Positions 45,026-54,831 of a stretch of 64,000 nt of DNA are shown here, piece by piece. Below the pieces are notes generated by a model, which saw nothing but the letters and a program-made list of their open reading frames with translations, was not told the origin of the DNA and searched no databases. How positions within the stretch are numbered: the stretch's first letter is position 1; each line of letters starts with the position of its first letter. A program made the position numbers and the translations under genes. Origin of the DNA: an uncultured Aquimarina sp. (GTDB lineage Bacteria; Bacteroidota; Bacteroidia; Flavobacteriales; Flavobacteriaceae); assembly GCA_947496705.1 (NCBI GenBank), contig CANMDW010000015.1:54466-118465 (forward strand). The letters run 5' to 3'.

Positions 45026-45856
45026 TTATATGACTACCTCTTGACCTTCTCTTGCCAAAAAACAATTAGAAAAACGTTGCTGACACTCTTTTTCCATTTC
45101 TCTTAGAAATTCATCATCATGATCAGGGTCATGATGTGTGAGGAAAAGTTGTTTAACATTGGCTAATTTTGCTACCTCTATTGCCTGTTCCCAACTACTG
45201 TGTCCCCAACCTCGACGAGTAAGCAATTCTTCTGGGGTATATTGTGCATCATGAATCAAAACATCGGCATCTTTACAAAATTCAACCACCTTTGGATCTA
45301 ATTGTTCTCCGTGCTCTACATCGGTACAATACACAAATACTTTTCCTTCTGCTTCTAATCGATACCCATAAGCTCCACCGGGATGCGTATGTTTGTTAAC
45401 GGCTATTTGACCTCCATCAAAGGTGATCTTATCACCTTTATTCACGGTAAACGTAAAATTTGCCCCCATGTCATCTATACCTATGGGAAAGTAAGTGCTC
45501 TCCATTTGTTTAGCAAGTATTTCTTTGAAATCATGTACCTCGGGAGCATCATCTCCAATAATAAAAAACTCGATTTCTTTGCTCAGATCATATGCCGGAG
45601 CAAAAAATGGAAATCCTTGAATATGATCCCAATGGAAATGAGAGAAGGTAAGATAAATCTTATTACCGGGAGGAAAGTTTTTTGAAATGAGTTCTTTTCC
45701 CAGTTTTCGAATACCAGTACCAGCATCAAAAACGAGTACACTTTCTCCTTCTTGTCCTCCAGACACCATTACACAAGTAGTATTACCTCCAAATTCCTGA
45801 AAACCGAACTCACAAACAGGTGTTGAACCTCTGGTACCATAAAATGTGATGATCAT
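45026..45856 (-). CDS. Metallo-beta-lactamase-fold hydrolase
   Basis: The 276-residue protein starts directly with GTRGSTPVCEFGFQEFGG, and has the metal motif HFHWDHIQGFPFF, YCTDVEHGE, DAQYTPEE and the final THHDPDHDD histidines. This subset of MBL-fold proteins is related to phosphodiesterases (PDE/RNase Z-like); the substrate is unknown. No signal peptide. It converges on the LytTR regulator with 2 bp between stops. Confidence 0.85.
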   Translation of the reverse strand: MIITFYGTRGSTPVCEFGFQEFGGNTTCVMVSGGQEGESVLVFDAGTGIRKLGKELISKNFPPGNKIYLTFSHFHWDHIQGFPFFAPAYDLSKEIEFFIIGDDAPEVHDFKEILAKQMESTYFPIGIDDMGANFTFTVNKGDKITFDGGQIAVNKHTHPGGAYGYRLEAEGKVFVYCTDVEHGEQLDPKVVEFCKDADVLIHDAQYTPEELLTRRGWGHSSWEQAIEVAKLANVKQLFLTHHDPDHDDEFLREMEKECQQRFSNCFLAREGQEVVI

Positions 45857-45894
45857 ACATCTAATTTAGTTAAAGAAATAGGTAGGGTCATAGG

Positions 45895-46305
45895 TTACTT
45901 ATTAATATTCTTGATTTCCTCTTTATAAGTGCCTAACTCCAATCCCTTATTGATAACAGCTAGCGATTTTGCAACTATGTATTTAACATTTCCCGGGGTA
46001 AAACCTACTGCCTTGGCCATTCTCTCTAACCAAATGGTTTGTTGTTCTCCAGAAATGGTTTTATCGTTAGAAATTAATTTTGTTAAGGTATACATGCTCT
46101 CTAATCGCTCATTATGGGTAGTGGTAGGTTCTAATGGATAGGTGAGATAGTTTTGTATGATGTGATTGTATTCTTCTGCCGAAATTCCTAAAATTTTGGC
46201 CAAATGACCTAAAAAACTCTTTTCTTCTTCCGATACTTCGCCATCTCTTAAGGTAATTTTAACAACTGCGCCAAATTGATAATGATAGGTACTCTCTGAA
46301 TTCAT
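45895..46305 (-). CDS. TerB-like protein
   Basis: The 136-residue helical protein has the TerB pattern (DGEVSEEEKSFLGHLAKILG, about 18-37), an acidic metal-binding-like pair of helices. TerB domains occur in tellurite-resistance and stress-sensing systems. It is 38 bp upstream of the MBL-fold gene on the same strand, so the two are probably cotranscribed. Confidence 0.75.
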   Translation of the reverse strand: MNSESTYHYQFGAVVKITLRDGEVSEEEKSFLGHLAKILGISAEEYNHIIQNYLTYPLEPTTTHNERLESMYTLTKLISNDKTISGEQQTIWLERMAKAVGFTPGNVKYIVAKSLAVINKGLELGTYKEEIKNINK

Positions 46306-46399
46306 AATATCGTAGTAAATAATTGTTATACACTAAAATTAGTTAATTTTAACGATTCAACGATTATCTTTTGAGATCATCTTTAAAATTAAAAATACT

Positions 46400-46816
46400 A
46401 TGAAACTTAACATCACAGGAATACTATTATTCGTTTTTTTATCTGCATTTGGTCAAACGCAAAAAGAAAAACAAGTGGAGAGAGAAAAAAACAAGGTAGA
46501 AATCTTTACTTCAGATGAGAAAGATAACTTACAGGTTTTTGTTGCCGATCAAGTAGAGAAAATGAAACTGTCTGAAAATTTAAGAGAAGAGTACTATGGT
46601 ATTCTTTTATACTATACAAACAAAATGGGGCGTATAGGAGATAAGAATAAAGGATATACTGAAGGAGAGAAAAAAACTAAACTTGATGCTATGGTAATCC
46701 ATTTAAATGATGAGGTTAAAGAATTTCTGACACAAGAACAATATAAGATACACCGAGAAAGTTTCGGTAAAATTGTTACTAGTGTATATAATAGAAAAGG
46801 CTGGAAAAAAGAATAG
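46400..46816 (+). CDS. Small exported helical protein (paralogue of the 31922 gene)
   Basis: The 138-residue precursor has a signal peptide ending AFGQ (about 19) and an acidic/basic helical mature part (LTQEQYKIHRESFGKI). The C-terminal half matches the protein at 31922. It heads the efflux operon, 36 bp before the TolC fusion gene, as its paralogue heads the dcuA operon. Likely a periplasmic helical protein; its function is unknown. Confidence 0.7.
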   Translation: MKLNITGILLFVFLSAFGQTQKEKQVEREKNKVEIFTSDEKDNLQVFVADQVEKMKLSENLREEYYGILLYYTNKMGRIGDKNKGYTEGEKKTKLDAMVIHLNDEVKEFLTQEQYKIHRESFGKIVTSVYNRKGWKKE

Positions 46817-46852
46817 TAAAAAAAGAATATCTAAATTAATTATTCATAGCTT

Positions 46853-49195
46853 ATGAAAAATGCGCTATTCATATTTCTGCTAATAGCTAGCACAACTTTT
46901 ATTTTTGCACAGCCCTCAAAAACAGTCAAAATAGGCGTTCTGGCCGATAAATCAACGGTACAAACAAAGCCTTTACTGGCAAAACTGCAAAATGAAATAA
47001 AATCTGTAGTCGGACAAAGTACTACTATAGTGTTCAAAGAAATCCTTGAAAATGGATTTAATAGCGAAACAGCAAAATCAAACTATCAAACAGTATTAAA
47101 TTCTGATGCAGATATCATATTGGTATTTGGAGTAGTGAATACGATAATGATTGATGAAAAAGAAAAGTATCCAAAACCTATTATTCTTTTTGGTAGTGCA
47201 AATAGTGATTTTTATGATTTTCCAGAAGGTCAAACAGCTTCAGGAGTTAATAATATCACCTATCTCATTGCTCCTTTCTCATATACAGATGATCTAGATG
47301 TTTTTAAATCATTATATAATTATAAAAAAGTCGGTATTATAATTGATGATTTTTTACCCGAAATGTTACCTGTCAAAAAGCTATTTGATGATTACTTTTC
47401 TAAGAATGGAGGTTCTTATCAACTTATTCCTCTTCAGAAGGATGGTAGCATCACTGCCGATCTCAATGATATAGATGCTGTATATCTTGCAGGTGGATTT
47501 TATTTAAAGGATAATGAATTTAAAACATTGGTTACCAGTATCAATGCTAAGAAGCTTCCTTCATTTTCGGCATATAGCAAAGAAGATGTAGAAAAAGGAA
47601 TTTTAGCCTCTAATCAGCCAGAAACTAATATTGATCAGTTTTTTAGGCGTATCGCCCTTAATGTAGAAGCAATTATTGAAGGAACAAATCCATCTGAGTT
47701 GCCTATGTATTTAAACTATAAGAAGAAGCTCTCTATTAACTATAGCACAGCAAAGCAAATAGGATTTCCGTTGCGTTATAGTATGCTGGCTATTGCAGAC
47801 TTTATAGGAGGGGAGAATGATGTAAAAGTAGGAACATCGTATTCTATTGTTGATATCATGAAAGGCGTGGTAGAGAAAAACCTATCGCTCAATGCAGAAA
47901 GAAAAAATATTGAGTTAAGTAATCAGGACGTAAAAACCGCCAAAAGTAGTTATCTACCCAACGTAACAGCCAATGCCAATGGCGTGTATCTTGATCCAAA
48001 GGTTGCAGAGATTTCTAATGGTGCCAATCCGGAATTTTCTACTTCTGGAAGCGTAACGTTGGAACAAGTGATCTATTCAGAAGGTGCCGGAGCTAATATT
48101 ACGATCAATGAAAATTTACAAAAGGCACAAAAGGAAACCTATAACGCAGCAGAATTAGATGCACTTCTTAATGCATCAGTCGCTTATTTTAATGCCTTGG
48201 TGCTGAAAACAAATGTGGCGATTCAAAATCAAAACCTTCAGGTCACCAAAAAGAATTTGGACATAGCAGATCAAAACTTTGCTGCCGGAGAATCGGGTAA
48301 GTCTGATGTATTGCGTTTTAGAAGTCAATTGGCTCAGAATACGCAAAGCTTGATCAATGCAGAAAATCAAAAACTACAAGCCTTCAATACGATTAATCAG
48401 TTAATGAACAACCCAATTGCAACCGAAATAGATGTTGATGATGCAGAAATATCGGAAGGGATATTTGAGAATTATAAGTACCAGGATTTTCTGGAGATTT
48501 TGGATGATCCAAAATTACGACCGGCTTTGGTTGATTTTTTGGTCGAAGAAGCAAAGAAAAATGCTCCCGAATTAAAAAATATCGGTTATAATATGGAAGC
48601 TACACAGCGCAATTATCGATTGAATAATCTGGGGCGATTTGTCCCAACAGTAGCTTTACAAGGGCAATATAGTCTTGTTATTTCAGAATCAGGTAAAGGA
48701 ACAACGGTACCTATAGGTTTTCCTAACGCTCCCGATGGTACCTATAATGTAGGAGTTAACCTTTCCTTGCCGATTTTTCAGCAAAATCAACGAAACATTA
48801 ACAGACAAACAGCAAAGATTCAGGAAGATCAATTATTGGTGCAAAAAGAAAATGTAGAACTGAACATCGAAAAAAATGTAAATGATATCTTATTGGATAT
48901 GACGAATCAAATTGCAAATATCGAAATATCCAAAGTATCAGAAGAAGCTGCCAAAGAGAGTTTGGATCTTACACAAAATGCATATGCTCAAGGCGCGGTA
49001 CCACTTATCCAATTAATTGATGCCCAAACTAATTATTTGCAAGCACAGCTTGCCAGAGCAACGGCTAATTATGATTATTTATTGACCTCTATGCAATTAG
49101 AAAGATCCATTGGTTATTTCTTTTTAATGAATACAGCCGCAAGTAATCAGGATTTTATTCAAAGAGCTAATGAGTTTATACTTAATAGAAACTAA
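46853..49195 (+). CDS. TolC-family outer membrane protein with N-terminal binding-protein-like domain
   Basis: The 780-residue protein has a signal peptide (ending FAQ, about 21), then a 300-residue domain that reads like a periplasmic ligand-binding protein of the ABC_sub_bind/COG2984 kind (VKIGVLADKS, DIILVFGVVNTIMID, PIILFGSA, KKVGIIIDDFLPEM, DAVYLAGGFY), and from about 325 a full TolC-type outer membrane efflux protein with the long helical coiled-coil repeats (LSIVDIMKGVVEKN, YFNALVLKTNVAIQNQ). Normal TolC proteins are about 450 residues. It heads the RND operon (adaptor at 30 bp). The extra domain could sense or bind substrate at the periplasmic side. Confidence 0.85.
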   Translation: MKNALFIFLLIASTTFIFAQPSKTVKIGVLADKSTVQTKPLLAKLQNEIKSVVGQSTTIVFKEILENGFNSETAKSNYQTVLNSDADIILVFGVVNTIMIDEKEKYPKPIILFGSANSDFYDFPEGQTASGVNNITYLIAPFSYTDDLDVFKSLYNYKKVGIIIDDFLPEMLPVKKLFDDYFSKNGGSYQLIPLQKDGSITADLNDIDAVYLAGGFYLKDNEFKTLVTSINAKKLPSFSAYSKEDVEKGILASNQPETNIDQFFRRIALNVEAIIEGTNPSELPMYLNYKKKLSINYSTAKQIGFPLRYSMLAIADFIGGENDVKVGTSYSIVDIMKGVVEKNLSLNAERKNIELSNQDVKTAKSSYLPNVTANANGVYLDPKVAEISNGANPEFSTSGSVTLEQVIYSEGAGANITINENLQKAQKETYNAAELDALLNASVAYFNALVLKTNVAIQNQNLQVTKKNLDIADQNFAAGESGKSDVLRFRSQLAQNTQSLINAENQKLQAFNTINQLMNNPIATEIDVDDAEISEGIFENYKYQDFLEILDDPKLRPALVDFLVEEAKKNAPELKNIGYNMEATQRNYRLNNLGRFVPTVALQGQYSLVISESGKGTTVPIGFPNAPDGTYNVGVNLSLPIFQQNQRNINRQTAKIQEDQLLVQKENVELNIEKNVNDILLDMTNQIANIEISKVSEEAAKESLDLTQNAYAQGAVPLIQLIDAQTNYLQAQLARATANYDYLLTSMQLERSIGYFFLMNTAASNQDFIQRANEFILNRN

Positions 49196-49224
49196 AAACG
49201 AAAACCACTAATACATCCATAGAA

Positions 49225-50316
49225 ATGAGATTTACAAAATACATACTACTATCGGCATTCATATTTTTGACCTTAAATGCCTGTAAAAAGGAAGTGGAGA
49301 AAAAAGAAGAAGTATTACGACCAGTGCGTTATGAAACAGTAGGAGCACTGGGAGTACAAAAAACAAGAACATTCAGTGGTATAGCCAAAGCAGGAGATAA
49401 AATAGAATTAAGTTTTAGGAGTAGTGGTATTATTTCTAAAGTAAACGTAAGTAAAGGTCAAAAAGTGAAGAAAGGTGACCTTATTGCCAAACTTGATAAT
49501 GTAGAGGCTAATTTGGCGTATGAACAAACAATTTCTGCTTTGAACAGTGCCAAATCCGCTATGAATACTGCAAAATCAGAATTGGATCGTATGAAATCTT
49601 TATATGAAAAAGGGAGTAAATCCCTTAGTGAATACGAAAAAACTAAAAACTCATATCAGAATGCACTATCTCAATACGAATCTGCAAAACGAAACAAAGG
49701 GATACAAGCAACACAATTAAGTTATGGGGTTATAACGGCACCCAAAGATGGTTTAATTGCAGATACCGAAGGAGGAGTAGGCGAGCGTGTTAGTGCAGGA
49801 CATCAATTTGCCATTCTTAATGCAGGAGATCAAATGAAAATCGAAGTTGGGTTACCAGAAAATGTAGTGAATACGGTAAAAACCGGTATGAAAACTGTCA
49901 TCGCCTTTTCTTCACTAGATCAAAAGACTTTTGATGGAACTGTACTCGAAGTAGCCCCTACAGTAGATGATGATGCAGCTACATATACGACGTCTATAGG
50001 AATTGATACTCCAACGGCCGATATCAAACCAGGAATGGCAGCAAAAGTTACCTTCAATTTTGAAAATGCAGAGACCGCAAGTGACAATTCAATCATTATT
50101 CCGGTAAAATCTGTAGGCGAAGATGGTGATGGTAATTTTGTTTATGTCATCGAATCTGAGGACGGGGTTACAGGAGTTATTAAAAAACAGACCATAGAAA
50201 TCGGTGAACTTACTACAGCAGGTTTTAAAGTTAAAAAAGGACTTTCCGAAGGACAGAAAATAGCAACTGCAGGCTTACAAACATTACTTGAAGGACAAAA
50301 AGTAAAATTACAATAA
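49225..50316 (+). CDS. RND efflux periplasmic adaptor (membrane fusion lipoprotein)
   Basis: The 363-residue protein has a lipobox LNAC (Cys about 20), barrel-sandwich halves (GIISKVNVSKGQKVKKGDLI and GVITAPKDGLIA), and a coiled-coil hairpin between them (about 92-145). It bridges the RND pump and the TolC protein. Starts 30 bp after the TolC gene and 22 bp before the pump gene, forming one operon. Confidence 0.93.
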   Translation: MRFTKYILLSAFIFLTLNACKKEVEKKEEVLRPVRYETVGALGVQKTRTFSGIAKAGDKIELSFRSSGIISKVNVSKGQKVKKGDLIAKLDNVEANLAYEQTISALNSAKSAMNTAKSELDRMKSLYEKGSKSLSEYEKTKNSYQNALSQYESAKRNKGIQATQLSYGVITAPKDGLIADTEGGVGERVSAGHQFAILNAGDQMKIEVGLPENVVNTVKTGMKTVIAFSSLDQKTFDGTVLEVAPTVDDDAATYTTSIGIDTPTADIKPGMAAKVTFNFENAETASDNSIIIPVKSVGEDGDGNFVYVIESEDGVTGVIKKQTIEIGELTTAGFKVKKGLSEGQKIATAGLQTLLEGQKVKLQ

Positions 50317-50337
50317 TCATCACAAAAGAATCAGCGT

Positions 50338-53300
50338 ATGAATCTTACCAAGTTTTCTATTGAAAAAAACCGAGTTGTTTTAAGTATCCTTACTGTGGTG
50401 ATTGTTATGGGTGCCGTTATGTATCAGTCATTGTCCAGAGATAGTATGCCACCATATACTATAAGAGTTGCTTCTATTGTTTCTTCTTTTCCAGGAGCAG
50501 GACCAGAACGTGTTGAAGAATTGGTAACCGATAAGATCGAAAAAGTAGCACAGGAACTACCCGAACTAAAACTTGTAAAAAGTACTTCTCGTAGTGGGTT
50601 ATCTGTTGTGCAAGTCGAATTAAGAATGGAGGTTGCTCCAGAGGAGTTACAACCCGTCTGGGATAGACTGCGCAGAAAATTAAACACAGTGCAAGGACTG
50701 CCCAATAATGTACATCCACAATTAAAGGATGATGGTCTTGGGGAAGTTTTTGGTATCGCTGTAGGATTAGTAAGTGATGGTTTTTCGTATGCCGAAATGA
50801 AAGACTATGCAGATGATCTAAGAAACGATTTGATCAAATTAGACGACGCTGCCAAAGTAGAACTTAACGGAGATCAAGAAGAACGTATTTTTATTGAGTT
50901 TGATAATACACGATTAAAATCTTATGGACTAACGTCTAATCGATTGCAAAACATTATCAGTAGCACAAATATTTTAAGTTCTGGTGGAGAAATATCTGTT
51001 GAAGATGAACGAATTACCTTAGAACCTACCGGAAACTTTAATAGTATTTCTGATATACAAAACACCTTGATTCCGGTTGGAGAAAATGGTCAGGTAGTGA
51101 CCCTTAATGATATTACTACAGTAAAAAGAGGATACATAAATCCTCCCACCCAAAAAGTTAGAATTAATGGTAAAGATGCCCTCTCGCTTCACGTTTCTTT
51201 AAAAGAAGGAGCAAACATCATTAAAATGGGAGAAGAATTAGATGTTGTGCTAAAGGAATGGAAAGAAAAACTCCCGGTAGGTCTCGAAGTTTTTCGGATA
51301 TCTTCTTTGGATTCCTATATTAATGTGAAAATAAGTGGTTTTGTAAGCAATTTGATCCAGGCGATTGTTATTGTATTAGCCGTTATGCTCTTCTTTTTAG
51401 GATTACGCACAGGGTTAGTGATCGCCAGTTTGATCCCAATTGTAACCATAACGACATTAATGATCATGGGATTGATTGGTGTTGGTCTCAATCAGATTAC
51501 ATTGGCTGCTTTAATTATGGCTTTAGGAATGATGGTAGATAATGGTATAGTGGTCGCCGAATCCATTATGGTAAAAATGGAAAAAGGTGATTCTGTGCAA
51601 AAAGCTGCCATAGATTCCTGTGGAGAATTAATTATTCCGTTATTAATTTCAACGTTGACAACTTCAGCAGCATTTTTATCCTTCTACATGGCAGAATCTG
51701 TGATGGGAGATATTATGGGACCTTTATTTGTGGTTATTACTATTGCTTTACTTTCTTCCTGGTTATTGTCATTAAGTATCATTACGCTTTTTTGTGTATT
51801 CTTCCTAAAAGTAAAAAAACAAGAAGAAGGCAAAGTGAGTTTTTTAGACAGAATAATTAATACCTTAAAGAAATACTATAAAAATCTAATCCTGATTGCT
51901 TTATCCTGGAAGCGAACAGTCCTTGTAAGCATTGTTGCATTGTTCTTTTTATCCTTATATGGTTTTACATTATTGTCGTTTTTGTTTTTTCCTGATAGTG
52001 ATCGTAATATGATCACCATTGATATTAATTTACCCGAAGGAACGAATATAGAAACGACAACAAAAGTGGTGCAGGATATAGAAACGTTTATTAAAAAAGA
52101 GTTATTGGTAAACGAAGAGCGATCTCAAGGGATTGTAGATTGGTCTGCTTTTATAGGAGAAGGACCTTCATCATATGATTTGGGGTACAATGCAGACGAA
52201 GCAAATTCTAATTATGCGCATATTTTGGTGAATACATCATCTTTTGAAGACAATACGGCTGTGGTGAATGCTTTAGATGTTTTTACATATGAAAGTTTTC
52301 CTAACGCAGATATAAAATCAGGATTATTGGGTTCTACTGGTGGTGGAGCTCCTGTAGAAATTAAAGTTTCTGGCGATGACCCAGATCGTCTGGCTGCGAT
52401 CTCAAGTCAAATTAAATCTCAATTATTTCAAATTTCAGGAACCAAAAATATAAAAGACGATTGGGGACCAAAAGGAAAGAAATTTGTAATCCAAATTGAT
52501 CAAACCAAAGCACAATCTGCAGGAGTAACTAACCAGGATATTGCTACTTCATTGCAAACAGTATTAGATGGTTTTAGAGCAGGAGAATATCGCGAAGGTG
52601 ATAAAAACATTCCGATGATCATGCAAGGTGAAAATAATAAAGAGCAAACGCTTTCTTCCTTAGAAAGTTTGAATATCTATGCACAAAGCTCTGGCAAGAG
52701 TATTCCATTTTTACAAGTGGCTAAAATTATACCACAATGGCAATATTCTAAAATAAAGCGATTAGATTTAACAAAAACGATTACAATTTCTTCTCAACTT
52801 ACTGAAGATGGTAATGCTTCTGCCATTATAGAAGAAATAACACCTTGGTTAGAAGAGCAACAGGAAAGTTGGAAAGGAGCATATTCTTATGACCTGGGTG
52901 GAGAAGCAGAAAGTACTGCAGAGAATATGGGAGCTGTAGTGAAATATTTACCCTTGTCAGCCTTTATCATCATCATGTTACTAATCATACAGTTTAATTC
53001 TTTTAGGAAAATGACGATGATCGTATGTACAATTCCATTGGGAGTCATTGGAATGGTGTTAGGTTTATTATTATTTGGTACACCATTTGGGTTTATGGCA
53101 TTTCTGGGAGTAATATCTTTAGCAGGAATTGTGATCAATAATGCTATTGTATTAGTTGATCGTATAGAGATTGAAGAAAATGAAATTAAAAGATCACCCC
53201 AAGATGCAATTATTGTAGCATGCTTACAACGCTTTAGACCAATTTTGCTAGCAACCTTTACAACTGTTTTGGGATTGATACCATTGTATTTGGGTGGTGG

Positions 53301-53448
53301 CGCTATTTGGGAACCTATGGCGGTGACGATAATGGTAGGATTGTTATTTGGTACCGTAATAACATTATTATTTATTCCTGCTTTTTATAGTGTATTGTAT
53401 AAAGTAGACTATAATAATTATGAATTTAAAGAGGAACTTTTAGATTAA
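50338..53448 (+). CDS. RND-family efflux pump (AcrB/HAE-1 type)
   Basis: The 1036-residue protein has the twelve-helix RND plan with two large periplasmic loops; helix-1 start MNLTKFSIEKNRVVLSILTV, helix-4 region ALIMALGMMVDNGIVVAE, and the C-terminal GIVINNAIVLVDRIE signature. The conserved D407-type residues of proton relay are present (MMVDNG). Together with the lipoprotein adaptor and TolC fusion it forms a tripartite pump; substrate unknown. The lipoprotein paralogue follows at 25 bp. Confidence 0.95.
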   Translation: MNLTKFSIEKNRVVLSILTVVIVMGAVMYQSLSRDSMPPYTIRVASIVSSFPGAGPERVEELVTDKIEKVAQELPELKLVKSTSRSGLSVVQVELRMEVAPEELQPVWDRLRRKLNTVQGLPNNVHPQLKDDGLGEVFGIAVGLVSDGFSYAEMKDYADDLRNDLIKLDDAAKVELNGDQEERIFIEFDNTRLKSYGLTSNRLQNIISSTNILSSGGEISVEDERITLEPTGNFNSISDIQNTLIPVGENGQVVTLNDITTVKRGYINPPTQKVRINGKDALSLHVSLKEGANIIKMGEELDVVLKEWKEKLPVGLEVFRISSLDSYINVKISGFVSNLIQAIVIVLAVMLFFLGLRTGLVIASLIPIVTITTLMIMGLIGVGLNQITLAALIMALGMMVDNGIVVAESIMVKMEKGDSVQKAAIDSCGELIIPLLISTLTTSAAFLSFYMAESVMGDIMGPLFVVITIALLSSWLLSLSIITLFCVFFLKVKKQEEGKVSFLDRIINTLKKYYKNLILIALSWKRTVLVSIVALFFLSLYGFTLLSFLFFPDSDRNMITIDINLPEGTNIETTTKVVQDIETFIKKELLVNEERSQGIVDWSAFIGEGPSSYDLGYNADEANSNYAHILVNTSSFEDNTAVVNALDVFTYESFPNADIKSGLLGSTGGGAPVEIKVSGDDPDRLAAISSQIKSQLFQISGTKNIKDDWGPKGKKFVIQIDQTKAQSAGVTNQDIATSLQTVLDGFRAGEYREGDKNIPMIMQGENNKEQTLSSLESLNIYAQSSGKSIPFLQVAKIIPQWQYSKIKRLDLTKTITISSQLTEDGNASAIIEEITPWLEEQQESWKGAYSYDLGGEAESTAENMGAVVKYLPLSAFIIIMLLIIQFNSFRKMTMIVCTIPLGVIGMVLGLLLFGTPFGFMAFLGVISLAGIVINNAIVLVDRIEIEENEIKRSPQDAIIVACLQRFRPILLATFTTVLGLIPLYLGGGAIWEPMAVTIMVGLLFGTVITLLFIPAFYSVLYKVDYNNYEFKEELLD

Positions 53449-53472
53449 AATCAACTGTAAAAATTACTTTTT

Positions 53473-54123
53473 ATGAATAAAATTGCGCTTGGATTACTTA
53501 TTTTAGTATTGTTCTCATCTTGTTCTTCAGTTAAATTAATGGATTCATGGAAATCTGCTGATTTCCAAGCAGTAAAAAGCAGTAAAATTTTGATAGCAGC
53601 CAAAAGCCCAGATTTGGAGGTGAGGAAATCTTATGAAATTGCCATAGCTAATCAATTAAAGAATCAAGGTATTGATGCTGTAGAAATACACAAAATATTT
53701 CCTGATTTTGAGGAAAAAGAAAATCCTACAGAAGAAGAGGTAGCAGAGATTATTAAACAATTTGACGCAGAAGGAATTACTTCAGTTTTAGTTACATCAT
53801 TAAAAAACACGATAAAAAAAACTAATGAAGATACTCCACAACGAATAGACATTCCAACAGCATACCAGAATAGATATTTCTTTTCCTTCAATAATAGTGA
53901 TGATGTCCATGCGTTACCCAAGCTCCCTTCTTTGGAAAGTGATGATGTGCCTAAGGTAGAATTGACGTCGACTACTTACGTTCTAGAAGCAGTAACCTAT
54001 GATTTAACACAAGAAAAGAAAAAGCAATTGGTGAATGTTTGTCTGGTAGATATTACAGACCCATCTTCAGCAAAAAAAGTGTTACAGAAATTTTCTAAGA
54101 TAGTGGCTAGTCAGTTTAAATAG
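53473..54123 (+). CDS. Lipoprotein (paralogue of the 42170 gene)
   Basis: Lipobox LFSSC (Cys about 17) then SSVKLMDSWKS. The 216-residue protein shares the start and the C-terminal YVLEAVTYDLTQ...DITDP...FSKIV pattern with the 42170 protein, without the Tyr-rich insertion. It follows the RND gene by 25 bp and precedes the channel gene by 8 bp, so it is part of the operon. DUF4136-like; perhaps an outer membrane lipoprotein of the pump or a sensor input. Confidence 0.75.
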   Translation: MNKIALGLLILVLFSSCSSVKLMDSWKSADFQAVKSSKILIAAKSPDLEVRKSYEIAIANQLKNQGIDAVEIHKIFPDFEEKENPTEEEVAEIIKQFDAEGITSVLVTSLKNTIKKTNEDTPQRIDIPTAYQNRYFFSFNNSDDVHALPKLPSLESDDVPKVELTSTTYVLEAVTYDLTQEKKKQLVNVCLVDITDPSSAKKVLQKFSKIVASQFK

Positions 54124-54130
54124 TAGCATA

Positions 54131-54796
54131 ATGTTAGAAAAGCTATACCCATACCGATTTGAGTTGTTTCTGTTTAGCCAGATTGCAATACTATTTGGGT
54201 CTTTGATCGTTCCGGGAGATTTTTTTGAGACTGTGGTATCACCGATATTGTTTTTAATCAATTTGGTTGCTGGGATTGTATTAATCTCTAAAAAGAAAAG
54301 GCTAATGTGGTTTTTTATTGTATTACTAATAGTATCCGGTGTTGTATTCAGTGCAGATGTATTAGAGAGTCTAAATAGTAAACCTCTTAAGTTTCTTAAT
54401 ATGGGAACGTACTTCTTGTTTTATACGATTGTTACTTTTGAAATAATCAAACAGATTTGGGAAACTAAAGTTGTTAATAAGAATGTGATTTTTGGGCTCA
54501 TTAGTGGGTATATAGCATTAGGACTTATCAGTTTTTTTATTTGCTTATCTATAGAAATTGCCTCCCCAAGCTCTTTTGATGGACTTAAGGCGACCATTGA
54601 TCAGCCCCAATTATTTACAGAACGAATAATGTATTACAGCTATATTACCTTAATGACAATTGGCTATGGTGAAATTGTACCGGTAACTTCTTTGGCGCAA
54701 AAAGCAGCTATTTTAATAGGGATGATGGGGCAGTTTTATTTAGTGATTCTAACCGCTATAGTAGTTGGTAAATATATTAGTAGGACTAATGATTAA
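54131..54796 (+). CDS. Two-pore-type potassium channel-like membrane protein
   Basis: The 221-residue protein has about six membrane helices with the pore loop and selectivity filter TIGYGEIVP (about 177-185) before the last helix, the pattern of a K+ channel (ion_trans_2 type). It lies 8 bp after the lipoprotein and 36 bp before kinase B. Such channels can respond to membrane stress; the surrounding two-component genes make it a plausible sensor or target, by inference only. Confidence 0.85.
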   Translation: MLEKLYPYRFELFLFSQIAILFGSLIVPGDFFETVVSPILFLINLVAGIVLISKKKRLMWFFIVLLIVSGVVFSADVLESLNSKPLKFLNMGTYFLFYTIVTFEIIKQIWETKVVNKNVIFGLISGYIALGLISFFICLSIEIASPSSFDGLKATIDQPQLFTERIMYYSYITLMTIGYGEIVPVTSLAQKAAILIGMMGQFYLVILTAIVVGKYISRTND

Positions 54797-54831
54797 TAGT
54801 ATTAAAACATCATAAAATCAACCTGGTTAAA

